From assembly GCA_012972825.1 (NCBI GenBank), contig JABDHL010000044.1, forward strand, positions 1-33,767: DNA of 33,767 bases. The letters are read 5' to 3'. A program made the translations under genes and the position numbers. The notes beneath the pieces were generated by a model. The model was given only the letters and a program-made list of their open reading frames with translations, searched no databases and was not told the origin of the DNA. Positions within the stretch are counted from its first letter, which is position 1; the number at the start of each line of letters is the position of its first letter. Positions 1 through 8,882 of this stretch are shown piece by piece. The DNA comes from Chlorobiaceae bacterium. GTDB lineage: Bacteria; Bacteroidota; Chlorobiia; Chlorobiales; Chlorobiaceae.

Positions 1-1388
1 ACAAGGCACAAAACATGTCGAATAATTCAGGCGTTACGCCCGAAGGGTATGAAATCGGCCGGGCGCAGATTGCCCAGGCCGAGGCAGCCCGGGTTGTTCC
101 TGCCGCTGATATGAATCCAGTGCTTCTCAAACCGAATTCCGATACCGGAGCACAGGTGGTGCTGCAGGGAAAGGTCTGCACTACTGAAACAGCACAGGGA
201 TATTTCAGAGATACCACCATCTGGGCTGCAGCCGCGAAGGAGAGTCTGGAGCGGTTGATGATCCAGCACGAACTTGTGGTTATTGAAGGTGCCGGTTCCT
301 GCGCCGAGATGAATCTCTATGAAAGGGATTTTGTAAACTTCAGAACTGCCAGGGCTGCGGGTGCAGCAGTTATTCTTGTCGCCGACATTGACAGGGGAGG
401 GGTTTTTGCACAGGTTGCAGGAACTCTTCTCATTATTCCGCCGGAAGACAGGACGATGGTCAAAGGAGTTATTATCAACCGTTTTCGTGGTGATATTGAG
501 CTGTTTAACGATGGCGTGACCATGCTTGAATCAATGACTGGGGTTCCTGTTCTTGGAGTTATTCCCTATTTCAGGGGGTTCAACATTGATGCTGAAGATG
601 CTGTACCTCTCTCGGCAAAGGTTGACCCTTCAGGAGAGCCTGAAGTTGGGAAAATAGGGGTTGCTGTTATCTATTTTCCCCACATATCAAATTTTACCGA
701 TCTGTCTCCCCTTGAGCATGACCCTGCTGTTGCGCTGCACTATCTCCATTATCCCCGCTCTTTGAAAGGCTACAAGGCACTTATTCTTCCCGGATCGAAA
801 AATGTGCGAGGTGATCTTGACTGGCTCTTTTCGCTCGGCTGGGAAAAGGAAATCCATGCATTCAGGGAAGAGGGCGGGATCATCATGGGCATTTGCGGAG
901 GATATCAGATGCTTGGAAAGAGTATTGCCGATCCGTATGGCGTTGAAGGACCTGCCGGTATAAGTGAGGCTCTTGGTCTTCTTGAGGCAGAGACCGTGCT
1001 TGAACAGGAAAAATACCTTGCAAATGCCAGGGGTATCATTGTCGGTGAAACCTGCGAGGCCTGCGGCTATGAGATACACATGGGTCGGAGCGTTGTTTCG
1101 GGGTCATGCAAACCATTTCTCAGTGTATCATCACGAAATAACACTCCGGTGGACGACCTTGACGGGGCGGTAAGTGCAGATGGAAAAGTTACCGGAACCT
1201 ATTTTCATGGCATATTTGACGAACCTGCTGTAAAACAATGGTTTCTCTCCCGTGTGGAACCGACATACAGAGCTGAAAAGCAGGAAAAAGGTCCTCAGGA
1301 AAGCTATGAACTCCTTGCAGCACACTTTTCCCAGCACCTTGATCTTGCTAAAGTTTATGACATTATTGATCAACCCCCACGTTCATGA
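1..1388 (+). CDS. cobQ: Cobyric acid synthase CobQ, 5' end cut by window edge
   Basis: This enzyme amidates four side chains of adenosylcobyrinic acid a,c-diamide, using glutamine and ATP, to give adenosylcobyric acid. The reading frame is already open at position 3 and reads KAQN before [18 protein letters not shown], the stretch that in CobQ follows the N-terminal P-loop. The gene is therefore truncated by the window, and the ATG at 15 is an internal Met. About 40 N-terminal residues, including the Walker A motif, are missing. The C-terminal glutamine amidotransferase (GATase_3) part is complete, with GICGGYQML holding the nucleophilic Cys (codon 894-896) and YFHGIFDEP near the C-terminus holding the expected His. 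The stop overlaps the next start as ATGA at 1385, which indicates translational coupling. Identification is firm. Confidence 0.96.
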   Translation, partial: KAQNMSNNSGVTPEGYEIGRAQIAQAEAARVVPAADMNPVLLKPNSDTGAQVVLQGKVCTTETAQGYFRDTTIWAAAAKESLERLMIQHELVVIEGAGSCAEMNLYERDFVNFRTARAAGAAVILVADIDRGGVFAQVAGTLLIIPPEDRTMVKGVIINRFRGDIELFNDGVTMLESMTGVPVLGVIPYFRGFNIDAEDAVPLSAKVDPSGEPEVGKIGVAVIYFPHISNFTDLSPLEHDPAVALHYLHYPRSLKGYKALILPGSKNVRGDLDWLFSLGWEKEIHAFREEGGIIMGICGGYQMLGKSIADPYGVEGPAGISEALGLLEAETVLEQEKYLANARGIIVGETCEACGYEIHMGRSVVSGSCKPFLSVSSRNNTPVDDLDGAVSADGKVTGTYFHGIFDEPAVKQWFLSRVEPTYRAEKQEKGPQESYELLAAHFSQHLDLAKVYDIIDQPPRS

Positions 1389-2467
1389 CTGACTTATATT
1401 ATCATAAACATGGTGGAGCGGGGTTAAAAAGCTTCACAGAAGATGGCAGGGAGATCCTGGATTTCAGTGTCAATGTCAGCCCGATGTTTCCTCCGATTGG
1501 CAATCTTTCGCTTGACGACTTTGCTCTTCAGAAGTATCCTTCGATTGATGGCCGGGGCATAAAGGACTATTATCAGCAAAAGTTCAGTCTTACCGGCTCC
1601 ATGCTCCTTTCACTCAATGGTGCTATTGAAGGTATCTATCTTATTCCAAGGGCGCTCGGACTTCAACGCATTATGGTGCTTTCACCCTCGTTTTATGAGT
1701 ACGAAAGAGCCGCAATGATAGTCGGTGCGGAGATTGTTTCTCTTCCGCTTGAGGCTGAAACAGATTTCAGGTTGCCGGGGATTGAAGTGCTTACCCGTGC
1801 TCTGCGCAATGCTGATGCTTTTATTGCAGCAAATCCCAATAACCCTACAGGAACGGAAGTGCAGCCGGAGATAATCATGGCACTGGCAAGCCGCTTTCCT
1901 GATAAATGGTTTATTATTGATGAGGCATTTATACAGTTTACACCTGCTTTTCCTGATAACTCACTGATGGATAAGGTGATGGCGCTTAAAAATGTCATCG
2001 TGGTTCACTCGCTCACCAAATTTTATGCTCTTCCTGGTTTGCGTCTTGGAGCGATAATCGCTCACCCGGAGGTCATCAAACATTTTCTTGACTATAAAGA
2101 GCCCTGGACAGTTAATGCTATTGCCGAGTCTGTTGCTGTCAGGCTGCTTGAGTGCGGTGCTTATGAAGAGTCGCTTCGTGCTATGATTTTTTCTGAAAAA
2201 GAGAGAATGGAAGCATCATTATCTATGCTTGATGGTATGAACCTTGCCGGCGGTGCGGCAAATTTTTTTCTTGCTCAATGGAAGAGAGGTTGCTCTCTTG
2301 ATGATTTGCTTGCCTATCTTAGAAGTAATGGAATTCATGTCAGAGATTGCCGGAATTTTTCCGGCCTTGAAATTAACTATTTCCGGTTTTCCATCAGGAC
2401 GCCCATCGAGAACAGCTGTTTGCTTGACTCGCTGCACTCCGCCAACCGATCACTAAAATTGAGCTGA
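1385..2467 (+). CDS. cobD: Threonine-phosphate decarboxylase-like PLP aminotransferase (CobD/CobC)
   Basis: A fold-type I PLP enzyme of 360 residues. In cobamide synthesis this family decarboxylates L-threonine-O-3-phosphate to (R)-1-amino-2-propanol phosphate, the linker that CbiB attaches to cobyric acid. Visible motifs are AANPNNPTG (about residue 149), [10 protein letters not shown] and [15 protein letters not shown], where Lys212 is the expected Schiff-base lysine. The N-terminus HGGAG followed by DFSVNVSP is typical of CobC/CobD-type proteins. The nearest alternative is histidinol-phosphate aminotransferase HisC, but the position between cobQ (4-bp overlap) and cbiB favours the cobamide role. 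The start at 1385 is fixed by the ATGA overlap. Confidence 0.92.
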   Translation: MTDLYYHKHGGAGLKSFTEDGREILDFSVNVSPMFPPIGNLSLDDFALQKYPSIDGRGIKDYYQQKFSLTGSMLLSLNGAIEGIYLIPRALGLQRIMVLSPSFYEYERAAMIVGAEIVSLPLEAETDFRLPGIEVLTRALRNADAFIAANPNNPTGTEVQPEIIMALASRFPDKWFIIDEAFIQFTPAFPDNSLMDKVMALKNVIVVHSLTKFYALPGLRLGAIIAHPEVIKHFLDYKEPWTVNAIAESVAVRLLECGAYEESLRAMIFSEKERMEASLSMLDGMNLAGGAANFFLAQWKRGCSLDDLLAYLRSNGIHVRDCRNFSGLEINYFRFSIRTPIENSCLLDSLHSANRSLKLS

Positions 2468-2473
2468 GTCGTT

Positions 2474-3421
2474 ATGGCATTTATGGACGAGTTTATTCTC
2501 CCCCTGGCATTTACCCTTGATCTCACCTTTGGCGATCCCCGCGGGATTATTCATCCTGTCAAAGGGATCGGATGGCTTGCCCAGAGGACCGAAACATGGA
2601 TACGCAGCACCACTTTGTCGCTTCGTCTGGCTGGTATACTGGTTGTGATTCTTGTTGTAGGAGGTTCTGCATTGTCGGCATGGCTCCTTATCACGCTCTT
2701 AACCCAACTGCATCGGGTTGCAGGCCTCGCCCTGAGCATCTACCTGCTGTACAGCTCGTTTGCTCTCCGGGATCTCGGCGATCATGCGACAGCAGTACAG
2801 TCCGCTCTTGAAGCGGGCGACACGGAGTTGGCACGCCAGAAAGTATCTCTGATGGTGGGTCGCGATACGGCCTCTCTCGACGAAGGCGGCATAGCTCTTG
2901 CGGCAACAGAAAGTGTGGCTGAAAACACAGTCGACGGTGTGACGGCACCTTTGTTTTATGCGCTATTGTTCGGCCCGGTTGGTGCTGTAACGTATAAGGC
3001 CATCAACACGCTCGACTCTATGTTCGGTTATCAAAATGAGCGTTATATGGAGTTCGGATGGGCCGCAGCAAAGCTTGATGACATTGCCAACTATCTTCCT
3101 GCGCGATTGACCGTGCTGACAATAGCAGTTGCGGCGGCTATCGGGAAGCTCAAGTTTTTTGATACGTTCAAGGCTGTTTTCCGGGGGGCGCGGCTTCATG
3201 CAAGTCCCAACTCAGGCTACCCCGAATCAGCATTTGCCGGTGCTCTCGGTGTGACCCTGGGTGGCGACCGAAGTTATGGTGGCGTTGTCAGTCAGGCACC
3301 CTTGCTCGGTGTAAAACCGGGCCAGTGCACGCCATTGATCATCCGGCAGAGCATTGCCCTGATGTGGATGACTGCCGTACTCTTTCTCGGAGCAGGTTTG
3401 AGCATCAGACATTTATTCTAA
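2474..3421 (+). CDS. cbiB: Adenosylcobinamide-phosphate synthase CbiB
   Basis: An integral membrane enzyme of 315 residues that joins the aminopropanol (phosphate) arm to adenosylcobyric acid, giving adenosylcobinamide (phosphate). Family hallmarks are LDLTFGDPRGIIHPVKGIG near the N-terminus, then ENTVDGVTAPLFYALLFG, the KAINTLDSMFGY block, and YLPARLT followed by a hydrophobic segment. The C-terminal third has the SPNSGYPESAFAGALGV block and ends in a hydrophobic helix. Several membrane segments are visible, around residues 50-75, 155-175, 205-225 and 290-310. It starts 6 bp after the decarboxylase stop and is clearly in the same operon. Length and motifs are normal for the family. Confidence 0.96.
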   Translation: MAFMDEFILPLAFTLDLTFGDPRGIIHPVKGIGWLAQRTETWIRSTTLSLRLAGILVVILVVGGSALSAWLLITLLTQLHRVAGLALSIYLLYSSFALRDLGDHATAVQSALEAGDTELARQKVSLMVGRDTASLDEGGIALAATESVAENTVDGVTAPLFYALLFGPVGAVTYKAINTLDSMFGYQNERYMEFGWAAAKLDDIANYLPARLTVLTIAVAAAIGKLKFFDTFKAVFRGARLHASPNSGYPESAFAGALGVTLGGDRSYGGVVSQAPLLGVKPGQCTPLIIRQSIALMWMTAVLFLGAGLSIRHLF

Positions 3422-3436
3422 TTGGTAAGGTGAACC

Positions 3437-3982
3437 ATGGACATTAACACGCCAATGAAAAAACGCAGGATTCTTCTTTTTACAGGAAACGGTAAAGGAA
3501 AAAGCACTGCGGCATTCGGAATGCTGGCAAGGGCACTTGGACACGGCATGCGGGCAAGGGTGATTCAGTTTGTCAAATCCGATGATGCTGTGGGTGAACA
3601 GAAATTTTTCAGTCACCTTCAGGGAGTTGACTGGGAGCAGTTCGGCAAGGGGTTTCTTCCAAGGGATCCTGATAGCCCGGTTATGGAGCAGCACAGAATT
3701 GCAGCCCGAAAAGGATTGGAGGCCTCCATTGCAGCCCTTCTTTCACCGGATTACGACTTCGTGCTGCTTGACGAACTGTGCTTTGCTCTCAGCCACAATC
3801 TTATTCCCATCGAGCCTCTGCTTGAAGCGCTCTGTTCATCGGCGGACAGCAAAATTATAGTATTGACCGGGAGGAATGCTCCGGCAGGCCTTGTTGCTGT
3901 TGCCGATACAGTTACCGAGATGACAATGATGAAACATGGCTATGAACAGGGGATTCAAGCAATGAAAGGTGTTGAAAACTGA
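3437..3982 (+). CDS. cobO: Cob(I)yrinic acid a,c-diamide adenosyltransferase (CobO/CobA/BtuR type)
   Basis: Transfers the 5'-deoxyadenosyl group of ATP to the cobalt of corrinoids. The protein has 181 residues. The P-loop GNGKGKST lies at residues 17-24, followed by AAFGMLARALGHGMRARVIQFVK, the standard family opening. FVLLDELCFALSHNLI is the Walker B region, and the C-terminus carries the HGYEQGIQAMKGVE motif that closes BtuR/CobO proteins. The ATG at 3437 is preceded by AAGGTG at good spacing, so it is preferred over the in-frame Met at 3455. The stop overlaps the btuC start by one base (TGATG), consistent with one operon. It belongs to the CobO family, not to the unrelated PduO or EutT families. 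Confidence 0.95.
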   Translation: MDINTPMKKRRILLFTGNGKGKSTAAFGMLARALGHGMRARVIQFVKSDDAVGEQKFFSHLQGVDWEQFGKGFLPRDPDSPVMEQHRIAARKGLEASIAALLSPDYDFVLLDELCFALSHNLIPIEPLLEALCSSADSKIIVLTGRNAPAGLVAVADTVTEMTMMKHGYEQGIQAMKGVEN

Positions 3983-5019
3983 TGGGTATGAAGGATGCAG
4001 AGTTCTGTGCTGATAACAGTTTCACCGGAAACAGACGTATAAAATCGTGGCTGAGATTTTTTCTCTTTTTTGCAGCAATTATTCTGCTGCTCGCACTCTC
4101 CATGCTCATCGGCCCTTCCGGTATAGGTATTCCCGATTCACACTCCTTCTCTGGCAGCGCAATTATGTCGCTCCGCTTCAGCCGTCTTCTGATGGGAATG
4201 ATGACCGGAGCCGCCTTGTCCGCATCAGGAGTTGTTTTTCAGGCCCTTTTACGTAATCCACTTGCCGAGCCCTATGTTCTCGGCGTAAGCGGCGGAGCCG
4301 GTCTCGGGGCAACCATCAGCATTCTTGCGGGGTCGGGACTCTTTGTCTCCTTCGGTCTTCCTGTTGTTGCCTTTCTTTCAGCTGTATTGACATTGATGGT
4401 TGTTTACGGTATTGCCAGTCAGGGTTCAAGCGGTCATCCTTCAGTATACAGTCTTATACTCAGTGGTGTTATCGTAAGCTCTATCTGCTCGAGCGTTATC
4501 ATGTTTCTTGTCTCTACGGCAAGCGTGGAAGGGATGCACAATGTTATCTGGTGGATGCTTGGCAGTCTGCAACCGGTCTCTTACAGTCAGCAGCTGCTAT
4601 CGGCAGTCCTGATTATTGGCGGTCTTAGTGGTATCTGGTTGCTCTCCCCACGCCTCAACGCCCTTGCTCTCGGTCGTGAGGTGGCGCATTATCAGGGACT
4701 CCATGCCGATCTTTTGCTCGTTGTCGGCTTGCTTTTTGCAACACTGCTGGCCGCAACAGCTGTCTCTCTTTCCGGCATGATCGGGTTTGTCGGTCTTATT
4801 GTACCCCATGTCATGCGTGCTTTTATTGGACCCGATAACCGAAAGCTTGTGCCTTTTGCAGCTCTTGGCGGAGGGACATTTCTTGTTGTGTGCGATGCTC
4901 TGGCGCGCACCCTTCTTGCTCCGGTTGAGATTCCCGTCGGTGTTGTAACAGCTCTTGCAGGGGGTCCTTTTTTTCTGATCATTCTGCAGCGGAGAATGAA
5001 ACAGGCCTGGATTGCATAA
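3982..5019 (+). CDS. btuC: FecCD-family corrinoid ABC transporter permease (BtuC-like)
   Basis: A membrane permease of the BtuC/FecCD/FhuB family, 345 residues, with about ten hydrophobic segments. Family motifs include LRFSRLLMGMMTGAALSASG, FQALLRNPLAEPYVLGVSGGAG, and late in the protein LSGMIGFVGLIVPHVMR, which carries the region that contacts the ATPase. By sequence alone it could import iron siderophores or haem, because the family shares one fold. The position between cobO and a BtuD-type ATPase inside a cobamide operon makes corrinoid import the likely role. No periplasmic binding protein (BtuF) lies in this window, so it must be encoded elsewhere or upstream. The start overlaps the cobO stop by one base. 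Confidence 0.88.
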   Translation: MGMKDAEFCADNSFTGNRRIKSWLRFFLFFAAIILLLALSMLIGPSGIGIPDSHSFSGSAIMSLRFSRLLMGMMTGAALSASGVVFQALLRNPLAEPYVLGVSGGAGLGATISILAGSGLFVSFGLPVVAFLSAVLTLMVVYGIASQGSSGHPSVYSLILSGVIVSSICSSVIMFLVSTASVEGMHNVIWWMLGSLQPVSYSQQLLSAVLIIGGLSGIWLLSPRLNALALGREVAHYQGLHADLLLVVGLLFATLLAATAVSLSGMIGFVGLIVPHVMRAFIGPDNRKLVPFAALGGGTFLVVCDALARTLLAPVEIPVGVVTALAGGPFFLIILQRRMKQAWIA

Positions 5020-5020
5020 T

Positions 5021-6301
5021 ATGGAACAAAATGCGTTAACGTTCAGGAATGTTTCCTCCGGATACAAGCATCGGAAGGTGCTTGATAATGTCTCTTTCAC
5101 TATCGGGACAGGGGAGTTTGTCTCCCTTATCGGCCCGAATGGTTGCGGAAAAAGTACCCTCCTGAAAACTGCTGCTGCGCTTCTGAAACCTTTGTCAGGA
5201 GTGGCTGAGCTGTTTGGTCGGGATGTGCACTGTATCAAACCCGCACTGCGTGCCTCGCTGCTTGGTGTTGTCCCGCAGAAAATCGAATCACCCATGGCCT
5301 TTACCGTCGGCCAGATTGTGATGAACGGCAGAATCAGCTCGATGGGTCGATGGGGCATCCCCTCTTCTCTCGATCAGGATCTTGTCGAGCGATCCATGAT
5401 TTACACTGATGTGCTGGGGCTTCGGGAGCGCTATTTTACAGAACTGAGCGGAGGTGAGCAGCAGCGTGTTGCCCTTGCAATGGTGCTTGCGCAGGATCCA
5501 AAAATCATTATGCTTGACGAGTCAATATCTCATCTGGATATCAACCATCGTCAGGAAGTGCTTCAGATTCTAATGAATCTCAATCGCGAAAAACAGATGA
5601 CCATTCTCCTTGTGAGCCATGACCTTACCCTTTCAGCGAGCATTTCTGACCGGTTTTTGCTCATGGACTCAGGTAAGTTGATAAAAACCGGTACGCCGGC
5701 TGAGGTGTTGCAGCCCAGGGTACTCAGCACTGTCTACAATTGCAATCTTCGGGTTCAGCAGGATCCCTATACCGGCTATCTGCAGGTATCTGGAGCAGTG
5801 GATAGTCTGCATAGACGGAAAAAGCTGAATCGGAGCATCCATGTAATTGCTGGAGGCGGATGCGGTATTGAGCTTTATCGCCGGCTGCTTATCGAAGGGT
5901 ATGAAGTAACAACAGGTGTGCTCAATCGCCTTGATTCTGATGCTGAAGCAGCAAGGGCACTCAACATCAAGGCTGTGCTTGAACAGCCTTTTTCACCAGT
6001 TGGTAACGATGCAATCGCCGAAGCGCTGCAGATGATTGATAATGCTGACGCTGTTATTCTCAGTCAGGTTCCGTTCGGGTCGGGAAACCTTGTCAATCTT
6101 GAACTTGCCAGTAAAGCCCTGAAAAGAGGCAAAACCGTTCTGCTCGCCAAAGGCATAGCTGATCGTGATTATACCGATGGCAGGGCAGCCCTTAAGTTGG
6201 TAACCGGATTATTAAAGGATGGTGCTCTTGGCTGGGAATCCATGCAGGAGCTGATGCTGCAGCTCAGCAACACTCTCACAACTGATTTCGATGACCAGTA
6301 A
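5021..6301 (+). CDS. btuD: BtuD-type ABC ATPase with extra C-terminal Rossmann-like domain
   Basis: Residues 1-255 form a complete ABC ATPase of the FepC/BtuD/HmuV type: Walker A GPNGCGKST (38-46), signature LSGGEQQR (142-149), Walker B IIMLDES (162-168) and switch His200. It is the likely motor for the preceding BtuC. Residues about 272-426 form an added domain that starts IHVIAGGGCGIELYRRL and contains a glycine-rich turn of Rossmann type, then DADAVILSQ-like and KTVLLAKG strands. Extended BtuD proteins of this sort are known from haloarchaea; the tail's function is not established to my knowledge. An upstream TTG at 5012 lies in frame inside btuC, but the ATG at 5021, one base after the btuC stop, is preferred. 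The 3' end overlaps cbiR by 11 bp. Confidence 0.88.
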   Translation: MEQNALTFRNVSSGYKHRKVLDNVSFTIGTGEFVSLIGPNGCGKSTLLKTAAALLKPLSGVAELFGRDVHCIKPALRASLLGVVPQKIESPMAFTVGQIVMNGRISSMGRWGIPSSLDQDLVERSMIYTDVLGLRERYFTELSGGEQQRVALAMVLAQDPKIIMLDESISHLDINHRQEVLQILMNLNREKQMTILLVSHDLTLSASISDRFLLMDSGKLIKTGTPAEVLQPRVLSTVYNCNLRVQQDPYTGYLQVSGAVDSLHRRKKLNRSIHVIAGGGCGIELYRRLLIEGYEVTTGVLNRLDSDAEAARALNIKAVLEQPFSPVGNDAIAEALQMIDNADAVILSQVPFGSGNLVNLELASKALKRGKTVLLAKGIADRDYTDGRAALKLVTGLLKDGALGWESMQELMLQLSNTLTTDFDDQ

Positions 6302-7091
6302 AAATTGCTTTCCTTTTCGGTTCGGAACCACATCTTATATTATTCCGGCTGATATTCTGCCCAATGTGGAGTTTCTAAAAGATAAGGTGGATGATATCGA
6401 GCTGGTTTTGTTTGAGTCGGATGAATTCAGCAATCTTCCTTCTCTGCACGATATGCAGAAACTTGCAGATATGGCAAAGGAATTTTCGCTGACTTATTCT
6501 GTGCATCTGCCGCTCGATGTATATCTTGGTCATAGTGACAGGTCTGAGAGAGTGCAATCAGTCAGCAAGTGCCTGAGGATTATCGAGCTGACTCGCAATC
6601 TTCCGAAATCAGCCTATGTCATGCATTTCGAAGCAGGTCAGGGAATTGAGGTCAATGGGTTTTCATCCGTCCAGAAAAGCTGTTTTATCGATGCCCTGTG
6701 TGAGTCAATAGCTCAGTTCCTGGCTGGTACCGATGAAGATCCGTCAATGTTCTGTGTCGAAAATCTTAACTATCCATTCGAGCTTGTCTGGCCTGTGGTC
6801 GAAGAATCGGGCCTCTCCGTCACGCTTGATGTCGGTCATCTTGAGTATTACGGGTTTCCAACCGGGCTCTATCTTGAGCGATACCTCCACAAAGCAAAAG
6901 TGCTCCACATGCACGGAACTCTGAATGGGAAAGATCACCACTCTTTGGCGTCAATGAAGCCGGAGGTGCTGGATATGGTTATGAAGGCACTCTCGAAAGA
7001 GAGCGCACAAGAGAGGGTTATGACTCTGGAAATTTTTTCAAAGGATGATTTTGACTCTTCATGCATCTCTGTGAAGCAATTCCTGTGCTGA
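6291..7091 (+). CDS. cbiR: CbiR-like cobamide-remodelling hydrolase (AP-endonuclease-2/TIM-barrel fold)
   Basis: A 266-residue protein of the xylose-isomerase-like/AP endonuclease 2 superfamily. CbiR, characterised in Akkermansia muciniphila, hydrolyses the phosphoribosyl bond of cobamides so that a different lower ligand can be installed. Candidate metal-binding residues fall where this fold needs them: His72 (VHLPLD), His112 and Glu114 (MHFEAGQG), Glu157 (CVENLNYP), Asp180 and His183 (LDVGHLEYYG), His206/His208 (LHMHG), Asp215 with His216/His217, and Glu247 (TLEIFS). It overlaps btuD by 11 bp, so import and remodelling are probably co-expressed. The downstream cobU, cobT and cobS genes could rebuild the nucleotide loop. 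A generic sugar isomerase is the alternative, but the context argues against it. Confidence 0.82.
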   Translation: MTSKNCFPFRFGTTSYIIPADILPNVEFLKDKVDDIELVLFESDEFSNLPSLHDMQKLADMAKEFSLTYSVHLPLDVYLGHSDRSERVQSVSKCLRIIELTRNLPKSAYVMHFEAGQGIEVNGFSSVQKSCFIDALCESIAQFLAGTDEDPSMFCVENLNYPFELVWPVVEESGLSVTLDVGHLEYYGFPTGLYLERYLHKAKVLHMHGTLNGKDHHSLASMKPEVLDMVMKALSKESAQERVMTLEIFSKDDFDSSCISVKQFLC

Positions 7092-7413
7092 GAACTTCAT
7101 GTCTGGCTAAAAAGAGTGAAAGGAAGAATTCAGGAATTCCGGCGTTTATTCAGGTAGACTGCAATTGTTATACAACCGACGAAGATGTACCAACCGGCAA
7201 TTATCAACAAATCCCGAGGGATCGTGTCAAGTATATCAAAAGGCATTTAAGGACTTTAGGGGGTTTTGCATAGCCTCAAATGTATTGATTATTTCAAATC
7301 TTTCCAAAAAATCTGTCATGGCAGCAACACCAGTGCAGATGATTCGTCATAGTTGAAAAATGCGCAGCAGCCGGAGCAACAGATGCTTGCCTCATAAAAA
7401 AACAGATAAAATA
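7092..7413. other. Intergenic gap with no convincing gene
   Basis: A 322-bp gap between the convergent cbiR and histidine kinase genes. It holds two GAATTC sites seven bases apart (about 7127-7140). An open + frame runs through the cbiR end to about 7273 and reads TDEDVPTGNYQQIPRDRVKY, which looks protein-like but has no start of its own. It could be a decayed gene end or chance. No clean terminator hairpin with a T-run was found. Confidence 0.4.
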
Positions 7414-8871
7414 TCAAGCTGACAAAAAAGTCAGTATAAATTTTGTTCCAATGCTCGGGCTGCTTTGAACTGTTACAGTTATATGCTGCAGGTCGGCCAG
7501 TTTTTTTACAATAGAGAGTCCGACTCCAACTCCTCCGGTTTTTGAATTTCTCGATTCGTCGACACGATAAAACCTGTCAAAAATCTTAAGTAAATGTTTT
7601 TCAGGAATGCCGACACCCTTATCTGCAATACTGCAGATAAGGTCACTTCCATCGTGCTCAACAGCGATTGTGATGTCAGAATTGTTCGGAGAATATTTGA
7701 TGGCATTCGAAAGAATATTCTCAAAAATCATTTCAAGCATAGCCGGATCAGCAGCAACGCGCTCATCTTTTGAACCTTCAACCGTAATTGAAATATCTTT
7801 TTCGACGGCAAACCTTTGCATTCTTGCAATAACATCGTCGATAAGTCCAGAAAGGACTATGTTTTCAACATTTGGACTGATTTTATTGCCATCATGAAGT
7901 GCCAGCACAAGAAGTTTATCAATTATTCTGCCCATCCGTTTTAATTCAAGCAGGCAGAACCTTATTCTGGTCTCATAATGGCTTGCCTCTCTTGGTTTGC
8001 TTATCAGAACTTCAAGCGTCCCTTTAACCACTGAAAGTGGTGTGTTCAACTCGTGGGATGCATCAGCCGTAAACTGCTGTTCGCGCTTGAACGCATCCTC
8101 CAGACGGTCAAGTAAAGCATTAATAGCCGCTGACAGCCGGTACAATTCATCATGATGATAGGGGAGAGGTATTCGCTGATTGAGATTTGTCTTGGAGATT
8201 TTTTCAGCTGAAGTAATAACACCATCAATAGGCTGAATACTTTTTCCAGCAATAAAGCGGGTCAGAACAAAGAGTATCAGAATAATAACTGGAAACGAAA
8301 AGAGAAATATTATCTGCAACTCATGCAAAAAAGTTAAGGCATTCATAAGAGAATGAGCGACAATAAGATATCCTTTCGTGACACCATCAGGATTTACAAG
8401 AGGTACTTGAAGATGGCGAAACATCTCGCCTTCAACTTTGCCGTTGAAGTATATTGTAACTGATTTTCCGGCCTGAAATTGTAAGGTTCTGCTGGAAAGA
8501 TTTTCTGATTTTTTTAGAACCCTTCCTTGATAGTCGACAATTTGAATAAATTCAAGACCGATATCGAATTTTTTTTGTTTTATATTTTTTTCTTTATAGC
8601 CCGTGTCGTCATCATCAAATTTATTGGCATGCGCAAGATCTCTAAAATATCGGTCTTGTTGTTTCAAGTCTGAAATCGTTTCATCAACCTCGTATTGCAG
8701 TTCATCATCGTTATGACTGGATACAGCACGATCAACCAGAAATAAAATTCCGCTGAAAATGAGAGCGATCAGCAATGACGTTGCTGCTGTATAGTATATC
8801 GCAATGCGATTACGCAAACTCATCGCAGGCAGTTTTCTCTGGCGAAATCTTTTGATGTTGGATGTGTCCAT
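7414..8871 (-). CDS. Sensor histidine kinase with HAMP domain
   Basis: A membrane sensor kinase of 485 residues, the partner of the response regulator encoded just upstream (11 bp apart, same strand). The order is: cytoplasmic start, membrane helix about 22-46, a periplasmic sensor region about 47-184, second helix about 186-208, HAMP about 209-262, then HisKA with the phospho-acceptor His273 in FTADASHELNTPLS. The HATPase domain follows with the N box FENILSNAIKYSP (Asn385/Asn389), G1 DKGVGIPEKHLLKIFDRFYR and G2 GGVGVGLSIV. The architecture resembles CusS/QseC-type kinases. The periplasmic part has an acidic, lysine-rich stretch (FDDDDTGYKEKN) that could sense a cation, but the ligand cannot be read from sequence. 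No obvious target gene adjoins. Confidence 0.94.
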   Translation of the reverse strand: MDTSNIKRFRQRKLPAMSLRNRIAIYYTAATSLLIALIFSGILFLVDRAVSSHNDDELQYEVDETISDLKQQDRYFRDLAHANKFDDDDTGYKEKNIKQKKFDIGLEFIQIVDYQGRVLKKSENLSSRTLQFQAGKSVTIYFNGKVEGEMFRHLQVPLVNPDGVTKGYLIVAHSLMNALTFLHELQIIFLFSFPVIILILFVLTRFIAGKSIQPIDGVITSAEKISKTNLNQRIPLPYHHDELYRLSAAINALLDRLEDAFKREQQFTADASHELNTPLSVVKGTLEVLISKPREASHYETRIRFCLLELKRMGRIIDKLLVLALHDGNKISPNVENIVLSGLIDDVIARMQRFAVEKDISITVEGSKDERVAADPAMLEMIFENILSNAIKYSPNNSDITIAVEHDGSDLICSIADKGVGIPEKHLLKIFDRFYRVDESRNSKTGGVGVGLSIVKKLADLQHITVTVQSSPSIGTKFILTFLSA

Positions 8872-8882
8872 TGGTTGTATGC

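Noticed and set aside
4597-5358. 253-codon - strand frame across btuC and btuD
   Set aside because: It is a shadow of two well-supported + strand genes, and its translation is Cys/Ser/Arg-rich without motifs.
7419-7434. CTGAC-A6-GTCAG hairpin at the kinase end as a terminator
   Set aside because: It lies within the last codons and is not followed at once by a T-run on the - strand.
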